From: Oharaeibacter diazotrophicus
GTDB lineage: Bacteria > Pseudomonadota > Alphaproteobacteria > Rhizobiales > Pleomorphomonadaceae
Length of the DNA stretch: 64,000 bases
Assembly: GCF_004362745.1 (NCBI RefSeq)
Contig: NZ_SNXY01000011.1
Coordinates: 124,001 to 188,000 of the forward strand
Direction of reading: 5' to 3'
Shown piece by piece: positions 44,575 to 55,831 of this stretch. Position 1 is the first letter of the stretch, and each line of letters starts with the position of its first letter. Made by a program: the position numbers and the translations under genes. Under the pieces are notes generated by a model. That model did not search any database. It worked only from the letters and a program-made list of their open reading frames with translations, and was not told where the DNA came from.

Positions 44575-44695
44575 TCTCGTACCGAGCGCGCGGCGTTCCC
44601 GGCCGTGGTCGGAGCATTGCGTGCGGGGAGCGCCCGGCGCGCGCCGGCCGTAAGGCCGAGACTTCGTAAAGTCCCGGCGCGCCGGGACTTTACGA
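44575..44695 (-). repeat. Multi-hairpin intergenic repeat, copy E
   Basis: A perfect 32-bp palindrome at 44664-44695 lies nine bases after the lpdA stop. A GC-rich middle part and a weak last stem around 44591-44615 follow. Read on the minus strand, it matches the order of the copies read forward at 31161 and 41363, so the orientation is as in copy A. Confidence 0.65.
44664..44695 (-). terminator. Terminator of the mdh-suc-lpd operon
   Basis: This perfect 16-bp stem palindrome lies immediately after the lpdA stop (44704) and is the strongest hairpin near the operon end. It forms the first stem of repeat copy E. Confidence 0.6.
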
Positions 44696-44703
44696 GGCGG
44701 GCC

Positions 44704-46110
44704 TCAGATGTGGATCGGGCGCTTGTCGACGGCGAGTGCCGCCTCCTTGACCGCCTCCGACAGGGTCGGGTGGGCGTGGCAGGTGCGCGCGAGGTCCTCC
44801 GACGAGCCGCCGAACTCCATCAGCACCGCGATCTCGTGGATCATCTCGCCGGCGCCGGCGCCGACGATGTGGGCGCCGAGCACGCGGTCGGTGGCGGCGT
44901 CGGCGAGCACCTTGACGAAGCCGTCGGTGGACAGGTTGGCCTTGGCGCGGCCGTTGGCGGTGAAGGGGAACTTGCCGACGCGGTACTCGATACCCGCGGC
45001 CTTCAGGTCCTCCTCGGTGCGGCCGACGGCGGCGACCTCCGGCATGGTGTAGACCACGCCCGGGATGACGTCGTAGTTCACGTGGCCGGCCTGACCGGCG
45101 AGAATCTCGGCGAGCGCGACGCCCTCGTCCTCGGCCTTGTGGGCGAGCATCGGCCCGACGATGACGTCGCCGATGGCGTAGATGCCGGCGACCGACGTGC
45201 GGTAGTGGGCGTCGGTGACGACGCGGCCGCGAGGATCGCGCGCGACGCCGACCTCGTCGAGGCCGAGGCCGTCGGTGTAGGGCCGGCGGCCGACGGCGAC
45301 CAGCACGACGTCGGCCTCCAGCGTCTCGGCGGCACCGCCGGCGGCGGGCTCGAAGGTCACGGTAGTGGCGCCGCCCTCGACCGGCGTGACGGCGGTGACC
45401 TTGCGGCCGAGCTTGAAGGCGAAGCCCTGCTTCTCCAGCATGCGCTGGAACTGCTTGGCGACCTCGCCGTCCATGCCCGGCAGGATGCGGTCGAGATACT
45501 CGACGACGGTGACCGAGGCGCCGAGGCGCGACCACACCGAGCCGAGCTCGAGGCCGATCACGCCGGCGCCGATCACCACCAGCTTGCCCGGCACCGCCGG
45601 CAGCGCGATCGCGCCGGTGGAGGACACGACGGTCTTCTCGTCGATGACGATGCCCGGCAGCGAGGCGACGTCGGAGCCGGTGGCGATCACGATCGCCTTG
45701 GCCTCCAGCGTCTTCACGCCCGAGCCGTCGTTCATGGCGACCTCGACCCGGCCCGGCGCGACGATCCGGCCGGCGCCGAGGTGGGCGTCGATCTTGTTCT
45801 TCTTGAAGAGATAGTCGATGCCCTGGACGTTCGACTTCACCGTCGCGTCCTTGTGGCCCATCATCGCGGAAAGGTCGAGCTTCGGGGTGCCGACGTCGAT
45901 GCCGAGCTTGGCGAAGGAATGGCCGGCCTCGGCGAACAGCTCGGAGGCGTGCAGCAGCGCCTTCGAGGGGATGCAGCCGACGTTGAGGCAGGTGCCGCCG
46001 TGGACGCCGCGCTTCTCGACGACGGCGACCTTCAGGCCGAGCTGGGCGGCGCGGATGGCGCAGACGTAGCCGCCGGGGCCGGTGCCGATGACGATGAGGT
46101 CGTAGGACAT
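44704..46110 (-). CDS. lpdA: Dihydrolipoyl dehydrogenase (E3)
   Basis: A 468-residue flavoenzyme that re-oxidises lipoamide for the 2-oxoglutarate dehydrogenase complex. FAD and NAD Rossmann motifs are at [11 protein letters not shown] and [12 protein letters not shown]. The redox disulfide is CLNVGC (Cys41 and Cys46). The C-terminal HAHPTLSEA bears the catalytic His-Glu pair. Last gene of the operon; 69 bases after the SDR gene. Confidence 0.97.
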   Translation of the reverse strand: MSYDLIVIGTGPGGYVCAIRAAQLGLKVAVVEKRGVHGGTCLNVGCIPSKALLHASELFAEAGHSFAKLGIDVGTPKLDLSAMMGHKDATVKSNVQGIDYLFKKNKIDAHLGAGRIVAPGRVEVAMNDGSGVKTLEAKAIVIATGSDVASLPGIVIDEKTVVSSTGAIALPAVPGKLVVIGAGVIGLELGSVWSRLGASVTVVEYLDRILPGMDGEVAKQFQRMLEKQGFAFKLGRKVTAVTPVEGGATTVTFEPAAGGAAETLEADVVLVAVGRRPYTDGLGLDEVGVARDPRGRVVTDAHYRTSVAGIYAIGDVIVGPMLAHKAEDEGVALAEILAGQAGHVNYDVIPGVVYTMPEVAAVGRTEEDLKAAGIEYRVGKFPFTANGRAKANLSTDGFVKVLADAATDRVLGAHIVGAGAGEMIHEIAVLMEFGGSSEDLARTCHAHPTLSEAVKEAALAVDKRPIHI

Positions 46111-46179
46111 GGGGTCGGGCTTCCTTCGCGCGCTGGCCCGGCTCGCGCGGGCAGCGATGTCTGGTGATGGCGGGGAGGC

Positions 46180-46926
46180 CTAGCGCCCGCCCGAGACGGT
46201 GACAATCGATCCTGTCGTATAGGATGCGGCGTCCGACAGCAGCCAGAGGACGGCGGCGGCGCATTCCGCCGCCGTGCCGGCCCGGCCCATCGGGATCGCG
46301 CCGCGCATGGCCTCGGCCCGGTCGGGGATGCCGCCGGAGGCGTGGATGTCGGTGTCGATGATGCCGGGGCGGACCGCGTTGACGCGGACGCCCTCGGCGG
46401 CGACCTCACGGGCGAGGCCGACGGTGAAGCTGTCGATCGCCCCCTTGGCGGCGGCGTAGTCGACGTACTGGCCGGGCGCGCCGAGCAGGGCGGCGGCCGA
46501 GGACAGGTTGACGATCGCGCCGCCGCGGCCGCCGTGGCGGGTCGACATCCGCCGCACCGCCTCGCGCGCGGCGACGACGCTGCCGATCACGTTGATCCGG
46601 AACATCCGCTCGAGCCGGGCGACGGTCATCTCGTCGACGCGGGCGGCGCGGTCGACCACGCCGGCGTTGTTGACGAGGCCGGCGACCCGGCCGACGGCGT
46701 CGGCGGCGGCGAACAGGGCGAGGACGTCGGCCTCGACGCCGACGTCGGCCCTGACCGCGACCGCGCGGCCGCCGGCCGCGCCGATCTCGGCGACGAGGCT
46801 CTCCGCGGCGCCGGCGTCGGAGACGTATGAGAACACCACGTCGAAGCCGTCGGCGGCGGCCGCGAGCGCGGTCGCCCGGCCGATGCCCCGGCTGCCGCCG
46901 GTGACGACGAGGACGCGGTCGCTCAT
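46180..46926 (-). CDS. SDR family oxidoreductase
   Basis: A 248-residue short-chain dehydrogenase. TGGSRGIGRA is the NAD(P)-binding motif, NNAG and the catalytic Ser/Tyr-x3-Lys are visible (NLSSAAALL, DYAAAK), and VRPGIIDTDI follows. Substrate is unknown. It is embedded between sucB and lpdA; such an SDR in this position is common in rhizobial genomes. It begins 14 bases after sucB. Confidence 0.93.
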   Translation of the reverse strand: MSDRVLVVTGGSRGIGRATALAAAADGFDVVFSYVSDAGAAESLVAEIGAAGGRAVAVRADVGVEADVLALFAAADAVGRVAGLVNNAGVVDRAARVDEMTVARLERMFRINVIGSVVAAREAVRRMSTRHGGRGGAIVNLSSAAALLGAPGQYVDYAAAKGAIDSFTVGLAREVAAEGVRVNAVRPGIIDTDIHASGGIPDRAEAMRGAIPMGRAGTAAECAAAVLWLLSDAASYTTGSIVTVSGGR

Positions 46927-46939
46927 CGCTCGCTCGTCC

Positions 46940-48157
46940 TCAGAGGTCCAGCACCAGGCGCTGCGGATCCTCGAGGCTCTCCTTGACGCGGACGAGGAAG
47001 GTCACCGCCTCCTTGCCGTCGACGATGCGGTGGTCGTAGGAGAGCGCGAGATACATCATCGGCCGGATCTCGATCTTGCCGCCGACGACCATCGGCCGCT
47101 CCTGGATCTTGTGCATGCCGAGGATGCCCGACTGCGGCGCGTTCAGGATCGGCGTCGACATCAGCGAGCCGTAGACGCCGCCGTTGGAGATCGTGAAGGT
47201 GCCGCCCTGCATCTCCTCGATCTTGAGCTGGCCGTCGCGGGCGCGCTTGCCGAACTCGCCGATCTTCTTCTCGACCGCCGAGATCGACATCTGGTCGGCG
47301 TCGCGCACCACCGGGACCACGAGGCCCTTCTCGGTGCCCACGGCGACGCCGACGTGGTAGTAGTTCTTGTAGATGATGTCCTGGCCGTCGATCTCGGCGT
47401 TGACCGCCGGGATCTCCTTGAGCGCCTGGATGCAGGCCTTCACGAAGAAGCCCATGAAGCCGAGCTTGACGCCGTGCTTCTTCTCGAAGAGGTCCTTGTA
47501 GGCGTTGCGCAGAGCCATCACGTTGGTCATGTCCACCTCGTTGAAGGTGGTCAGCATGGCCGCGGAATTCTGCGCGTCCTTGAGGCGGCGCGCGATGGTC
47601 TGGCGCAGCTTGGTCATGCGCACCCGCTCCTCGCGGGCGGCGTCGTCGGCCGGGGCGGCCGGACGCGGCGCCGGTGCGGCGGCGGCCACCGGGGCCGGAG
47701 CGGCGGCGGCGCCGGCGATCGCCTTCAGGACGTCCTCCTTCAGCACCTGGCCGCGCTTGCCGGAGCCGGCGTCGACGGCGACGCCGGTCTCGGCCATCAG
47801 CTTGGCCGCGGACGGCGCCGGCGGCATCGCCGTCGCGGCCGGCGCGGGCGCGGCGGCGGCGGCCGGCGCGGCGGGGGCGGCGGCCGGAGCCGGGGCGGCG
47901 GGGGCGGCCGCGGCGGCGCCGCCGTCGGAGAGGCTGCCGAGCAGGGCGCCGACGCCGACGGTCTCGCCGGCGGCGACCAGGATCTCGGCGAGCGTGCCGG
48001 AGGCGGGGGCGGGAACCTCGATGGTGACCTTGTCGGTCTCGAGCTCGACGACCGGCTCGTCGGCCTTCACGGCCTCGCCCGCCTTCTTGAACCACCGGCC
48101 GATGGTCGCCTCGGTCACGGATTCGCCGAGGGTCGGAACGCGGATCTCAATCGCCAT
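46940..48157 (-). CDS. sucB: 2-Oxoglutarate dehydrogenase E2, dihydrolipoamide succinyltransferase
   Basis: A 405-residue E2. The lipoyl domain (1-80) has the lipoylated Lys at 43 in [12 protein letters not shown] long Ala/Pro-rich linker, a peripheral-subunit-binding domain (about 125-165) and the catalytic domain ending [13 protein letters not shown] follow. It transfers succinyl groups to CoA. It follows sucA after a spacer containing a strong hairpin. Confidence 0.97.
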   Translation of the reverse strand: MAIEIRVPTLGESVTEATIGRWFKKAGEAVKADEPVVELETDKVTIEVPAPASGTLAEILVAAGETVGVGALLGSLSDGGAAAAAPAAPAPAAAPAAPAAAAAPAPAATAMPPAPSAAKLMAETGVAVDAGSGKRGQVLKEDVLKAIAGAAAAPAPVAAAAPAPRPAAPADDAAREERVRMTKLRQTIARRLKDAQNSAAMLTTFNEVDMTNVMALRNAYKDLFEKKHGVKLGFMGFFVKACIQALKEIPAVNAEIDGQDIIYKNYYHVGVAVGTEKGLVVPVVRDADQMSISAVEKKIGEFGKRARDGQLKIEEMQGGTFTISNGGVYGSLMSTPILNAPQSGILGMHKIQERPMVVGGKIEIRPMMYLALSYDHRIVDGKEAVTFLVRVKESLEDPQRLVLDL

Positions 48158-48204
48158 GACGTGCGGTCTCTCGAAAGATACGGAAGGATGTTCGTCGGGA
48201 AGGG

Positions 48205-48244
48205 GCGGCCGGAGCGCTCGCCGCGTCGGGCGCGCTCCGGCCGC
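48205..48244 (-). promoter_or_regulatory. Intra-operon hairpin between sucA and sucB
   Basis: A perfect 13-bp stem with a 14-base loop lies in the 93-base gap, before the sucB start. It could attenuate transcription or stabilise mRNA, setting the E1:E2 ratio (inference). Confidence 0.55.
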
Positions 48245-48250
48245 GAGGGC

Positions 48251-51235
48251 TCACTCGCCGAGGGCCTCGTCGAGGAAGGCGGCGAGCTGGGCGAGGTGCT
48301 TGGACATCAGGCCGGTGGCGGTGGCGGCGGCCGGGGCGCGGCCGACGTAGCGCGGACGGCCGTGCTTGGCGCCGATCTGCTTCAGCACCCACTCGAGATA
48401 GGGCTCGGCGAAGGTCCAGGAGCCCATGTTCTTGGGCTCTTCCTGGCACCAGACCATATCGGCCTGCGGGAAGCGGCCGAGCTCGCCCACCAGCGCCTTG
48501 GCCGGGAACGGGTAGAGCTGCTCGACGCGCAGCAGGTAGACGTCGTCGACGCCGCGCTTCTCGCGCTCCTCGAGCAGGTCGAAGTAGACCTTGCCCGAGC
48601 ACATCACGACGCGGCGGATCTCGGCGTCCGGCTTCAGCTTGACCGTGAGCGTCTCCGGCGCCGACTGGGCGTCGTCCCAGAGCAGGCGGTGGAACGAGGT
48701 CTCGGGGCCGAACTCGACGAGCTTCGACACCGCCCGCTTGTGGCGCAGCAGCGACTTCGGCGTCATCAGGATCAGCGGCTTGCGGAAGTCGCGTGTCAGC
48801 TGCCGGCGCAGGATGTGGAAGTAGTTGGCCGGGGTGGTGCAGTTGGCGACCTGCATGTTGTCCTCGGCGCAGAGCTGCAGCCAGCGCTCGAGGCGGGCCG
48901 AGGAATGCTCGGGACCCTGGCCCTCGTAGCCGTGCGGCAGCAGGCAGACGAGGCCGGACATGCGCAGCCACTTGCGCTCGCCGCCGGAGATGAACTGGTC
49001 GAACACCACCTGGGCGCCGTTGGCGAAGTCGCCGAACTGGGCCTCCCACAGGGTGAGCGCGTTCGGGCGGGCCAGCGAGTAGCCGTATTCGAAGCCGAGC
49101 ACGGCCTCCTCGGACAGCATCGAGTTGATGACCTCGAAGCGGGCCTGGGTCGGCGACAGGTTGGCGAGCGGGATGTAGCGCTCCTCGGTCTCCTGGTCGT
49201 AGAGCACCGAGTGGCGCTGGCTGAAGGTGCCGCGCTCGCAGTCCTGGCCCGACAGGCGGATCTTGTGCCCGCCGAGGGCGAGCGAGCCGAAGGCGAGCGC
49301 CTCGCCGGTGGCCCAGTCGATGCCCTCGCCGGTCTCGATCGCCTTGGCGCGGGCGTCGATGAAGCGCTGGATGGTGCGGTGGACGCGGAAGCCCTCGGGG
49401 ATGGTGGTGAGCTTGCGGCCGATGTCCTTCAGCGTGTCCATGTTGACGCCGGAGTGGCCGCGGCGCTGCTCGTCGAAACTGTCCGCGACCTTGAGGCCGG
49501 CCCAGGCGCCGTCGAGCCAGTCGGCCTTGTTGGGCTTGTAGGCTTGGCCGGTGTCGAACTCGCCGTCGAGCCGGGCGCGGAACTCGTTCTTCCAGCCCTC
49601 GACCTCGTCGGCGGTGACGACGCCCTCGGACACCAGCTTCTCGGCGTAGATCTGCAGCGTCGTCCGCATGCCGCGGATCTTCTTGTACATGATCGGCTGC
49701 GTGAACGCCGGCTCGTCGCCCTCGTTGTGGCCGAAGCGGCGGTAGCAGATCATGTCGACGACGACCGGCTTGTGGAACTTCTGCCGGAACTCGACCGCGA
49801 TCTTGGCGGCGTAGACGACGGCCTCGGGGTCGTCGCCGTTGCAGTGGAAGATCGGCGCCTCGATCATCTTGGCGACGTCGGACGGATAGGGTGACGACCG
49901 CGAGAAATGCGGGTTGGTCGTGAAGCCGATCTGGTTGTTGATGATGAAGTGGATCGAGCCGGCGGTGCGGTGGCCGCGCAGCTGGGACAGGCCGAAGCAC
50001 TCGGCCACCACGCCCTGGCCGGCGAAGGCGGCGTCGCCGTGGAGGAGCAGCGGCAGCACCTTGGTGCGCTCGCGCAGCGGGATGATGTCGCCCTCGAACA
50101 CGGTCGCCATCTGGTCCTGCTTGGCGCGGACCTTGCCGAGCACGACCGGGTTGACGATCTCGAGGTGCGAGGGGTTCGGCGTCAGGCTGAGGTGGACCTT
50201 GTTGCCGTCGAACTCGCGGTCCGACGAGGCGCCGAGGTGGTACTTGACGTCGCCGGAACCCTCGACGTCGTCGGGGGCGTAGGAGCCGCCCTTGAACTCG
50301 TGGAACAGCGCCCGGTGCGGCTTGCCCATCACCTGGGTCAGCACGTTGAGGCGGCCGCGGTGGGCCATGCCGAGCACGATCTCGCGGATGCCGAGGTTGC
50401 CGCCGCGCTTGATGATCTGCTCGAGCGCCGGGATCAGCGATTCGCCGCCGTCGAGGCCGAAGCGCTTGGTGCCGGTGTACTTGACGTCGAGGAACTTCTC
50501 GAAGCCCTCGGCCTCGACCAGCTTGTTGAGGATGGCGCGCTTGCCCTCGCGGGTGAAGGCGACCTGCTTGTCCGGACCCTCGATGCGCTCCTGGATCCAG
50601 GCCTTCTCCTCGGGCGAGGAGATGTGCATGAACTCGACCGCCAGCGTGCCGCAATAGGTGCGGCGCAGGATCTCGACCATCTCGCGCACGGTCGCGAACT
50701 CGAGGCCGAGCACGTTGTCGATGAAGATCTTGCGGTCGAGGTCGGCCTCGCCGAAGCCGTAGGAGGCCGGGTGCAGTTCCTCGTGGTCGCCCTTCTTGGC
50801 GATGCCGAGCGGGTCGAGGTTGGCGTAGAGGTGGCCGCGCATGCGGTAGGCGCGGATCATCATGATGGCGCGCACGGAATCGCGCGTGGCCTGCTGGACC
50901 TGCTCGGGGCTGACGGCGGCGCCCTTCTCGGCGACCTTGGCCTCGATCTTCTTCTCGACCTTCTTGGCGGTCTCGCCCCAGTTGCCGTCGAGGGCGGCGA
51001 CGAGTTCGCCGTTGGGGACGATCGGCCAGTCCGGCCGCTTCCAGGGCGCGCCCTTGGCGTTCTTCTCGACCTCGACCTTCTGGTCGCCGAGGGCGGCGAA
51101 GAAGGTGCGCCACTCCGCGTCGACGGTGGCGGGATCCTTCTCGTAGCGGGCGTAGAGGTCCTCGATGTAGGCCGCGTTGCCGCCATAGAGGAAAGAGGTC
51201 AGCGCAAAAGCGTCGTTCTCGTCTTGCCGTGCCAT
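48251..51235 (-). CDS. sucA: 2-Oxoglutarate dehydrogenase E1
   Basis: A 994-residue thiamine-diphosphate enzyme that decarboxylates 2-oxoglutarate. N-terminal FLYGGNAAYIEDLYARY and the later GMAHRGRLNVL, a TPP-binding region including GDAAFAGQGVVAE, and HLTPNPSHLE-like residues are all standard. The start at 51235 (MARQDENDAF) gives the usual N-terminus. It is the first of the odh half of the operon and follows sucD after a 158-base gap containing a hairpin. Confidence 0.97.
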   Translation of the reverse strand: MARQDENDAFALTSFLYGGNAAYIEDLYARYEKDPATVDAEWRTFFAALGDQKVEVEKNAKGAPWKRPDWPIVPNGELVAALDGNWGETAKKVEKKIEAKVAEKGAAVSPEQVQQATRDSVRAIMMIRAYRMRGHLYANLDPLGIAKKGDHEELHPASYGFGEADLDRKIFIDNVLGLEFATVREMVEILRRTYCGTLAVEFMHISSPEEKAWIQERIEGPDKQVAFTREGKRAILNKLVEAEGFEKFLDVKYTGTKRFGLDGGESLIPALEQIIKRGGNLGIREIVLGMAHRGRLNVLTQVMGKPHRALFHEFKGGSYAPDDVEGSGDVKYHLGASSDREFDGNKVHLSLTPNPSHLEIVNPVVLGKVRAKQDQMATVFEGDIIPLRERTKVLPLLLHGDAAFAGQGVVAECFGLSQLRGHRTAGSIHFIINNQIGFTTNPHFSRSSPYPSDVAKMIEAPIFHCNGDDPEAVVYAAKIAVEFRQKFHKPVVVDMICYRRFGHNEGDEPAFTQPIMYKKIRGMRTTLQIYAEKLVSEGVVTADEVEGWKNEFRARLDGEFDTGQAYKPNKADWLDGAWAGLKVADSFDEQRRGHSGVNMDTLKDIGRKLTTIPEGFRVHRTIQRFIDARAKAIETGEGIDWATGEALAFGSLALGGHKIRLSGQDCERGTFSQRHSVLYDQETEERYIPLANLSPTQARFEVINSMLSEEAVLGFEYGYSLARPNALTLWEAQFGDFANGAQVVFDQFISGGERKWLRMSGLVCLLPHGYEGQGPEHSSARLERWLQLCAEDNMQVANCTTPANYFHILRRQLTRDFRKPLILMTPKSLLRHKRAVSKLVEFGPETSFHRLLWDDAQSAPETLTVKLKPDAEIRRVVMCSGKVYFDLLEEREKRGVDDVYLLRVEQLYPFPAKALVGELGRFPQADMVWCQEEPKNMGSWTFAEPYLEWVLKQIGAKHGRPRYVGRAPAAATATGLMSKHLAQLAAFLDEALGE

Positions 51236-51306
51236 GCCGCCACCGGGACCGCGGGCCCCGTCCTTCAGGTGCGGGGCGGCGTTCGTCGCCGCCTCCTCGG
51301 GGGAAC

Positions 51307-51338
51307 GGCCGGCGCGGGATCTCGCTCCCGCGCCGGCC
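51307..51338 (-). promoter_or_regulatory. Intra-operon hairpin between sucD and sucA
   Basis: A 13-bp perfect stem with a 6-base loop lies in the 158-base gap between sucD and sucA. It has no T-run, so partial termination or mRNA processing is more likely than full termination. Confidence 0.5.
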
Positions 51339-51393
51339 CGGTTCGTCAGATGGTGTCGGCGCCGCGCCGGGGCGAGCCCCCGCGGCGGCCGGA

Positions 51394-52293
51394 TCAGCCC
51401 TTCAGGACCTCGACCAGCGTCTTGCCGAGGCGCGCCGGCGACGGCGAGACGCGGATGCCCGCGGCCTCCATCGCGGCGATCTTGTCCTCGGCGCCGCCCT
51501 TGCCGCCCGAGATGATCGCGCCGGCGTGGCCCATGCGGCGGCCCGGAGGCGCCGTGCGGCCGGCGATGAAGCCGACCATCGGCTTCTTGCGGCCGCGCTT
51601 GGCCTCGTCGGCGATGAACTGCGCCGCGTCCTCCTCGGCCGAGCCGCCGATCTCGCCGATCATGACGATCGAGTGGGTGTCGGGGTCGGCGAGGAACATC
51701 TCCAGGACGTCGATGAACTCGGTGCCCTTGACCGGGTCGCCGCCGATGCCGACGGCCGTGGTCTGGCCGAGGCCCTCGTTCGAGGTCTGGAACACCGCCT
51801 CGTAGGTCAGCGTGCCGGAGCGCGACACGATGCCGACCGAGCCCTTGCGGAAGATGTTGGCCGGCATGATGCCGATCTTCGATGCGCCGGCGGTGACGAC
51901 GCCCGGGCAGTTCGGCCCGATCAGCCGTGTCTTGGAGCCGGACAGGGCACGCTTGACGCGCACCATGTCGAGCACCGGGATGCCCTCGGTGATGCAGACG
52001 ACCAGCGGGATCTCCGCCTCGATCGCCTCGCAGATCGAATCGGCGGCGAACGGCGGCGGCACGTAGACCACCGAGGCGTCGGCGCCGGTGGCGATCTTCG
52101 CCTCGAGCACGGTGTCGTAGACCGGCAGCTCCTGGCCGGAGGCCGCGGTCCACTTGGAGCCGCCCTTGCCCGGGGTGACGCCGGCGACCATCTGCGTGCC
52201 GTAGGCCAGCGCCTGCTCGGTGTGGAACGTGCCGGTCTTGCCGGTGATGCCCTGGGTCAGGACCTTGGTATTTTGATCGATCAGGATGGGCAT
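51394..52293 (-). CDS. sucD: Succinyl-CoA synthetase alpha subunit
   Basis: A 299-residue subunit. The Rossmann CoA-binding half and the C-terminal half with the phosphorylated His ([18 protein letters not shown]) are intact. It works with SucC to make succinate and ATP from succinyl-CoA. The ATG at 52293 overlaps the stop of the small gene by one base (TAATG); AAGGAT lies inside that gene as its ribosome site. The first few codons after the start are unusually A/T-rich. Confidence 0.97.
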   Translation of the reverse strand: MPILIDQNTKVLTQGITGKTGTFHTEQALAYGTQMVAGVTPGKGGSKWTAASGQELPVYDTVLEAKIATGADASVVYVPPPFAADSICEAIEAEIPLVVCITEGIPVLDMVRVKRALSGSKTRLIGPNCPGVVTAGASKIGIMPANIFRKGSVGIVSRSGTLTYEAVFQTSNEGLGQTTAVGIGGDPVKGTEFIDVLEMFLADPDTHSIVMIGEIGGSAEEDAAQFIADEAKRGRKKPMVGFIAGRTAPPGRRMGHAGAIISGGKGGAEDKIAAMEAAGIRVSPSPARLGKTLVEVLKG

Positions 52294-52504
52294 TAGGGAT
52301 TCCGATCCTTCAACAAGGCTTTGATGTCTTCGAGTGCGATGAGCATCCGGCGATTCAAATCCAGAAGATCTTCATTGATCTTCTTGACCTGCTCGAAATT
52401 ATTTCTGCTGCGCTTCGCCGAGTTTCTCAGGACCCAAAACATCGCGATGACGATGAGGAGGGGCGGCAGCCAGTTGGCAAAGATTTGGATCGCCCCCCGT
52501 TCCA

Positions 52505-52505
<1 letters not shown>
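52293..52505 (-). CDS. Small membrane/coiled-coil protein inserted between sucC and sucD
   Basis: A 70-residue protein. [18 protein letters not shown] forms a single membrane helix (about 9-27), followed by a basic patch and a heptad-patterned coiled coil ([20 protein letters not shown] to the end). Base composition is about 51% GC by hand count, against about 70% for the neighbours. Its ATG overlaps the sucC stop (TGATG) and its stop overlaps the sucD start (TAATG), so it is likely translationally coupled to both. No homologue was recognised. It could be a regulator or anchor of the enzymes, or a foreign insertion that has been kept in frame. Confidence 0.75.
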
Positions 52506-53701
<1,196 letters not shown>

Positions 53702-53764
53702 CCGGACGTCCTTAGGAGGAGTGGGGACGGGAAGGGCGGGGGATACGGAAACCCTGGGGCGACG

Positions 53765-53790
53765 GGGCCGCGTCGTTCGCCGCGCGGCCC
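53765..53790 (-). promoter_or_regulatory. Intra-operon hairpin between mdh and sucC
   Basis: An 8-bp stem (GGGCCGCG/CGCGGCCC) with a 10-base loop lies in the 107-base gap. Weaker than the other two. Confidence 0.4.
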
Positions 53791-53808
53791 TCGTCCGTCG
53801 GGGTCTGT

Positions 53809-54808
<1,000 letters not shown>

Positions 54809-54950
54809 ACCGACTTCAGCTTGGATCGCATTACCCCGGTCCTTGCTGCGGTGCAAGCAGGCTATCGGGCCAATACGACGAATTTATCAGCCTTCGGCGA
54901 GACCAGCCGAAGTGTCGGGGAATGCGCGGTCCGCGAGGTCTGCGATATAA

Positions 54951-54966
54951 CTTACGTATACGTCAG
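54951..54966. promoter_or_regulatory. Third ACGT-type palindrome between mdh and the LysE gene
   Basis: A 16-bp inverted repeat with one mismatch pair and a perfect 10-bp core ACGTATACGT. It lies about 100 bases upstream of the LysE-family gene and about 180 bases from mdh. It is related in style to the other two but not in spacing. Confidence 0.4.
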
Positions 54967-55068
54967 GTATGCCATGGACGCATCGCGACGGGTGTGCCGA
55001 CGACGCGCTTGCACCCGGGCGCGGATCGTGGATCCATGGTCGAAAGGGGTCTTCCGGGAGTTCCGCCG

Positions 55069-55695
55069 ATGTCGTTCGACCACTGGCTCGCCTTCGCGCT
55101 CGCCTCCGCCGTGATGCTGGCGATCCCCGGACCGACGGTCCTCCTGGTGGTGTCCTACGCCCTCGGCCACGGCCGGCGGGCGACCGCCGCCACGGTTGCC
55201 GGGGTCGCGCTCGGCGACTTCACGGCGATGACCGCGTCGATGCTCGGCCTCGGCGCCCTGCTCGCCACCTCGGCGGCGCTGTTCACGGCGCTGAAGTGGG
55301 TCGGCGCCGCCTATCTGGTCTGGCTCGGCGTCAAGTTGTGGCGGGCGCCGATCGCCGCGGCGGACGCGACCGCGCCGGCGGAGGCGCGGCCGGTGCGGAT
55401 CTTCCTGCACGCCTTCGCGGTCACCGCGCTCAACCCGAAGAGCATCGTCTTCTTCGTCGCCTTCGTGCCGCAGTTCCTGGTGGCCGGCGATCCGTTGTTG
55501 CCGCAGATGGCGGTCGCCGAGGCGACCTTCCTGGTGCTGGCGAGCGCCAACGCGCTCGCCTACGCCCTGCTCGCCTCGGCGGCGCGGCGTGGGATCCGGC
55601 GGCCGTCGGTGCAGCGGGCGGTCAACCGTGTCGGCGGCTCGCTACTGGTCGGCGCCGGCGCGCTCGCCGCGGCGTGGCGGGCGCCCGCCTCGTGA
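55069..55695 (+). CDS. LysE/RhtB family amino-acid exporter
   Basis: A 208-residue membrane protein with about six helices. LAIPGPTVLLVVSYALGHGRR is the family motif, and TALNPKSIVFFVAFVPQF another. Members export amino acids such as lysine, threonine or homoserine; substrate is not visible. The start at 55069 follows GGGAG with an 8-base gap. It lies divergent to mdh. Confidence 0.92.
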   Translation: MSFDHWLAFALASAVMLAIPGPTVLLVVSYALGHGRRATAATVAGVALGDFTAMTASMLGLGALLATSAALFTALKWVGAAYLVWLGVKLWRAPIAAADATAPAEARPVRIFLHAFAVTALNPKSIVFFVAFVPQFLVAGDPLLPQMAVAEATFLVLASANALAYALLASAARRGIRRPSVQRAVNRVGGSLLVGAGALAAAWRAPAS

Positions 55696-55831
55696 TCCGG
55701 CGGACCCGGCGCGGCGTGGTTTACGCGGCGTCGACGACATCCGCAATCACCGCCGAATGGTCAGACATTTCTTTACGCATTCCCGCTAGGGTCGGTCCGG
55801 AAGTCGCTCGACACTCGGATCAACACGGACG

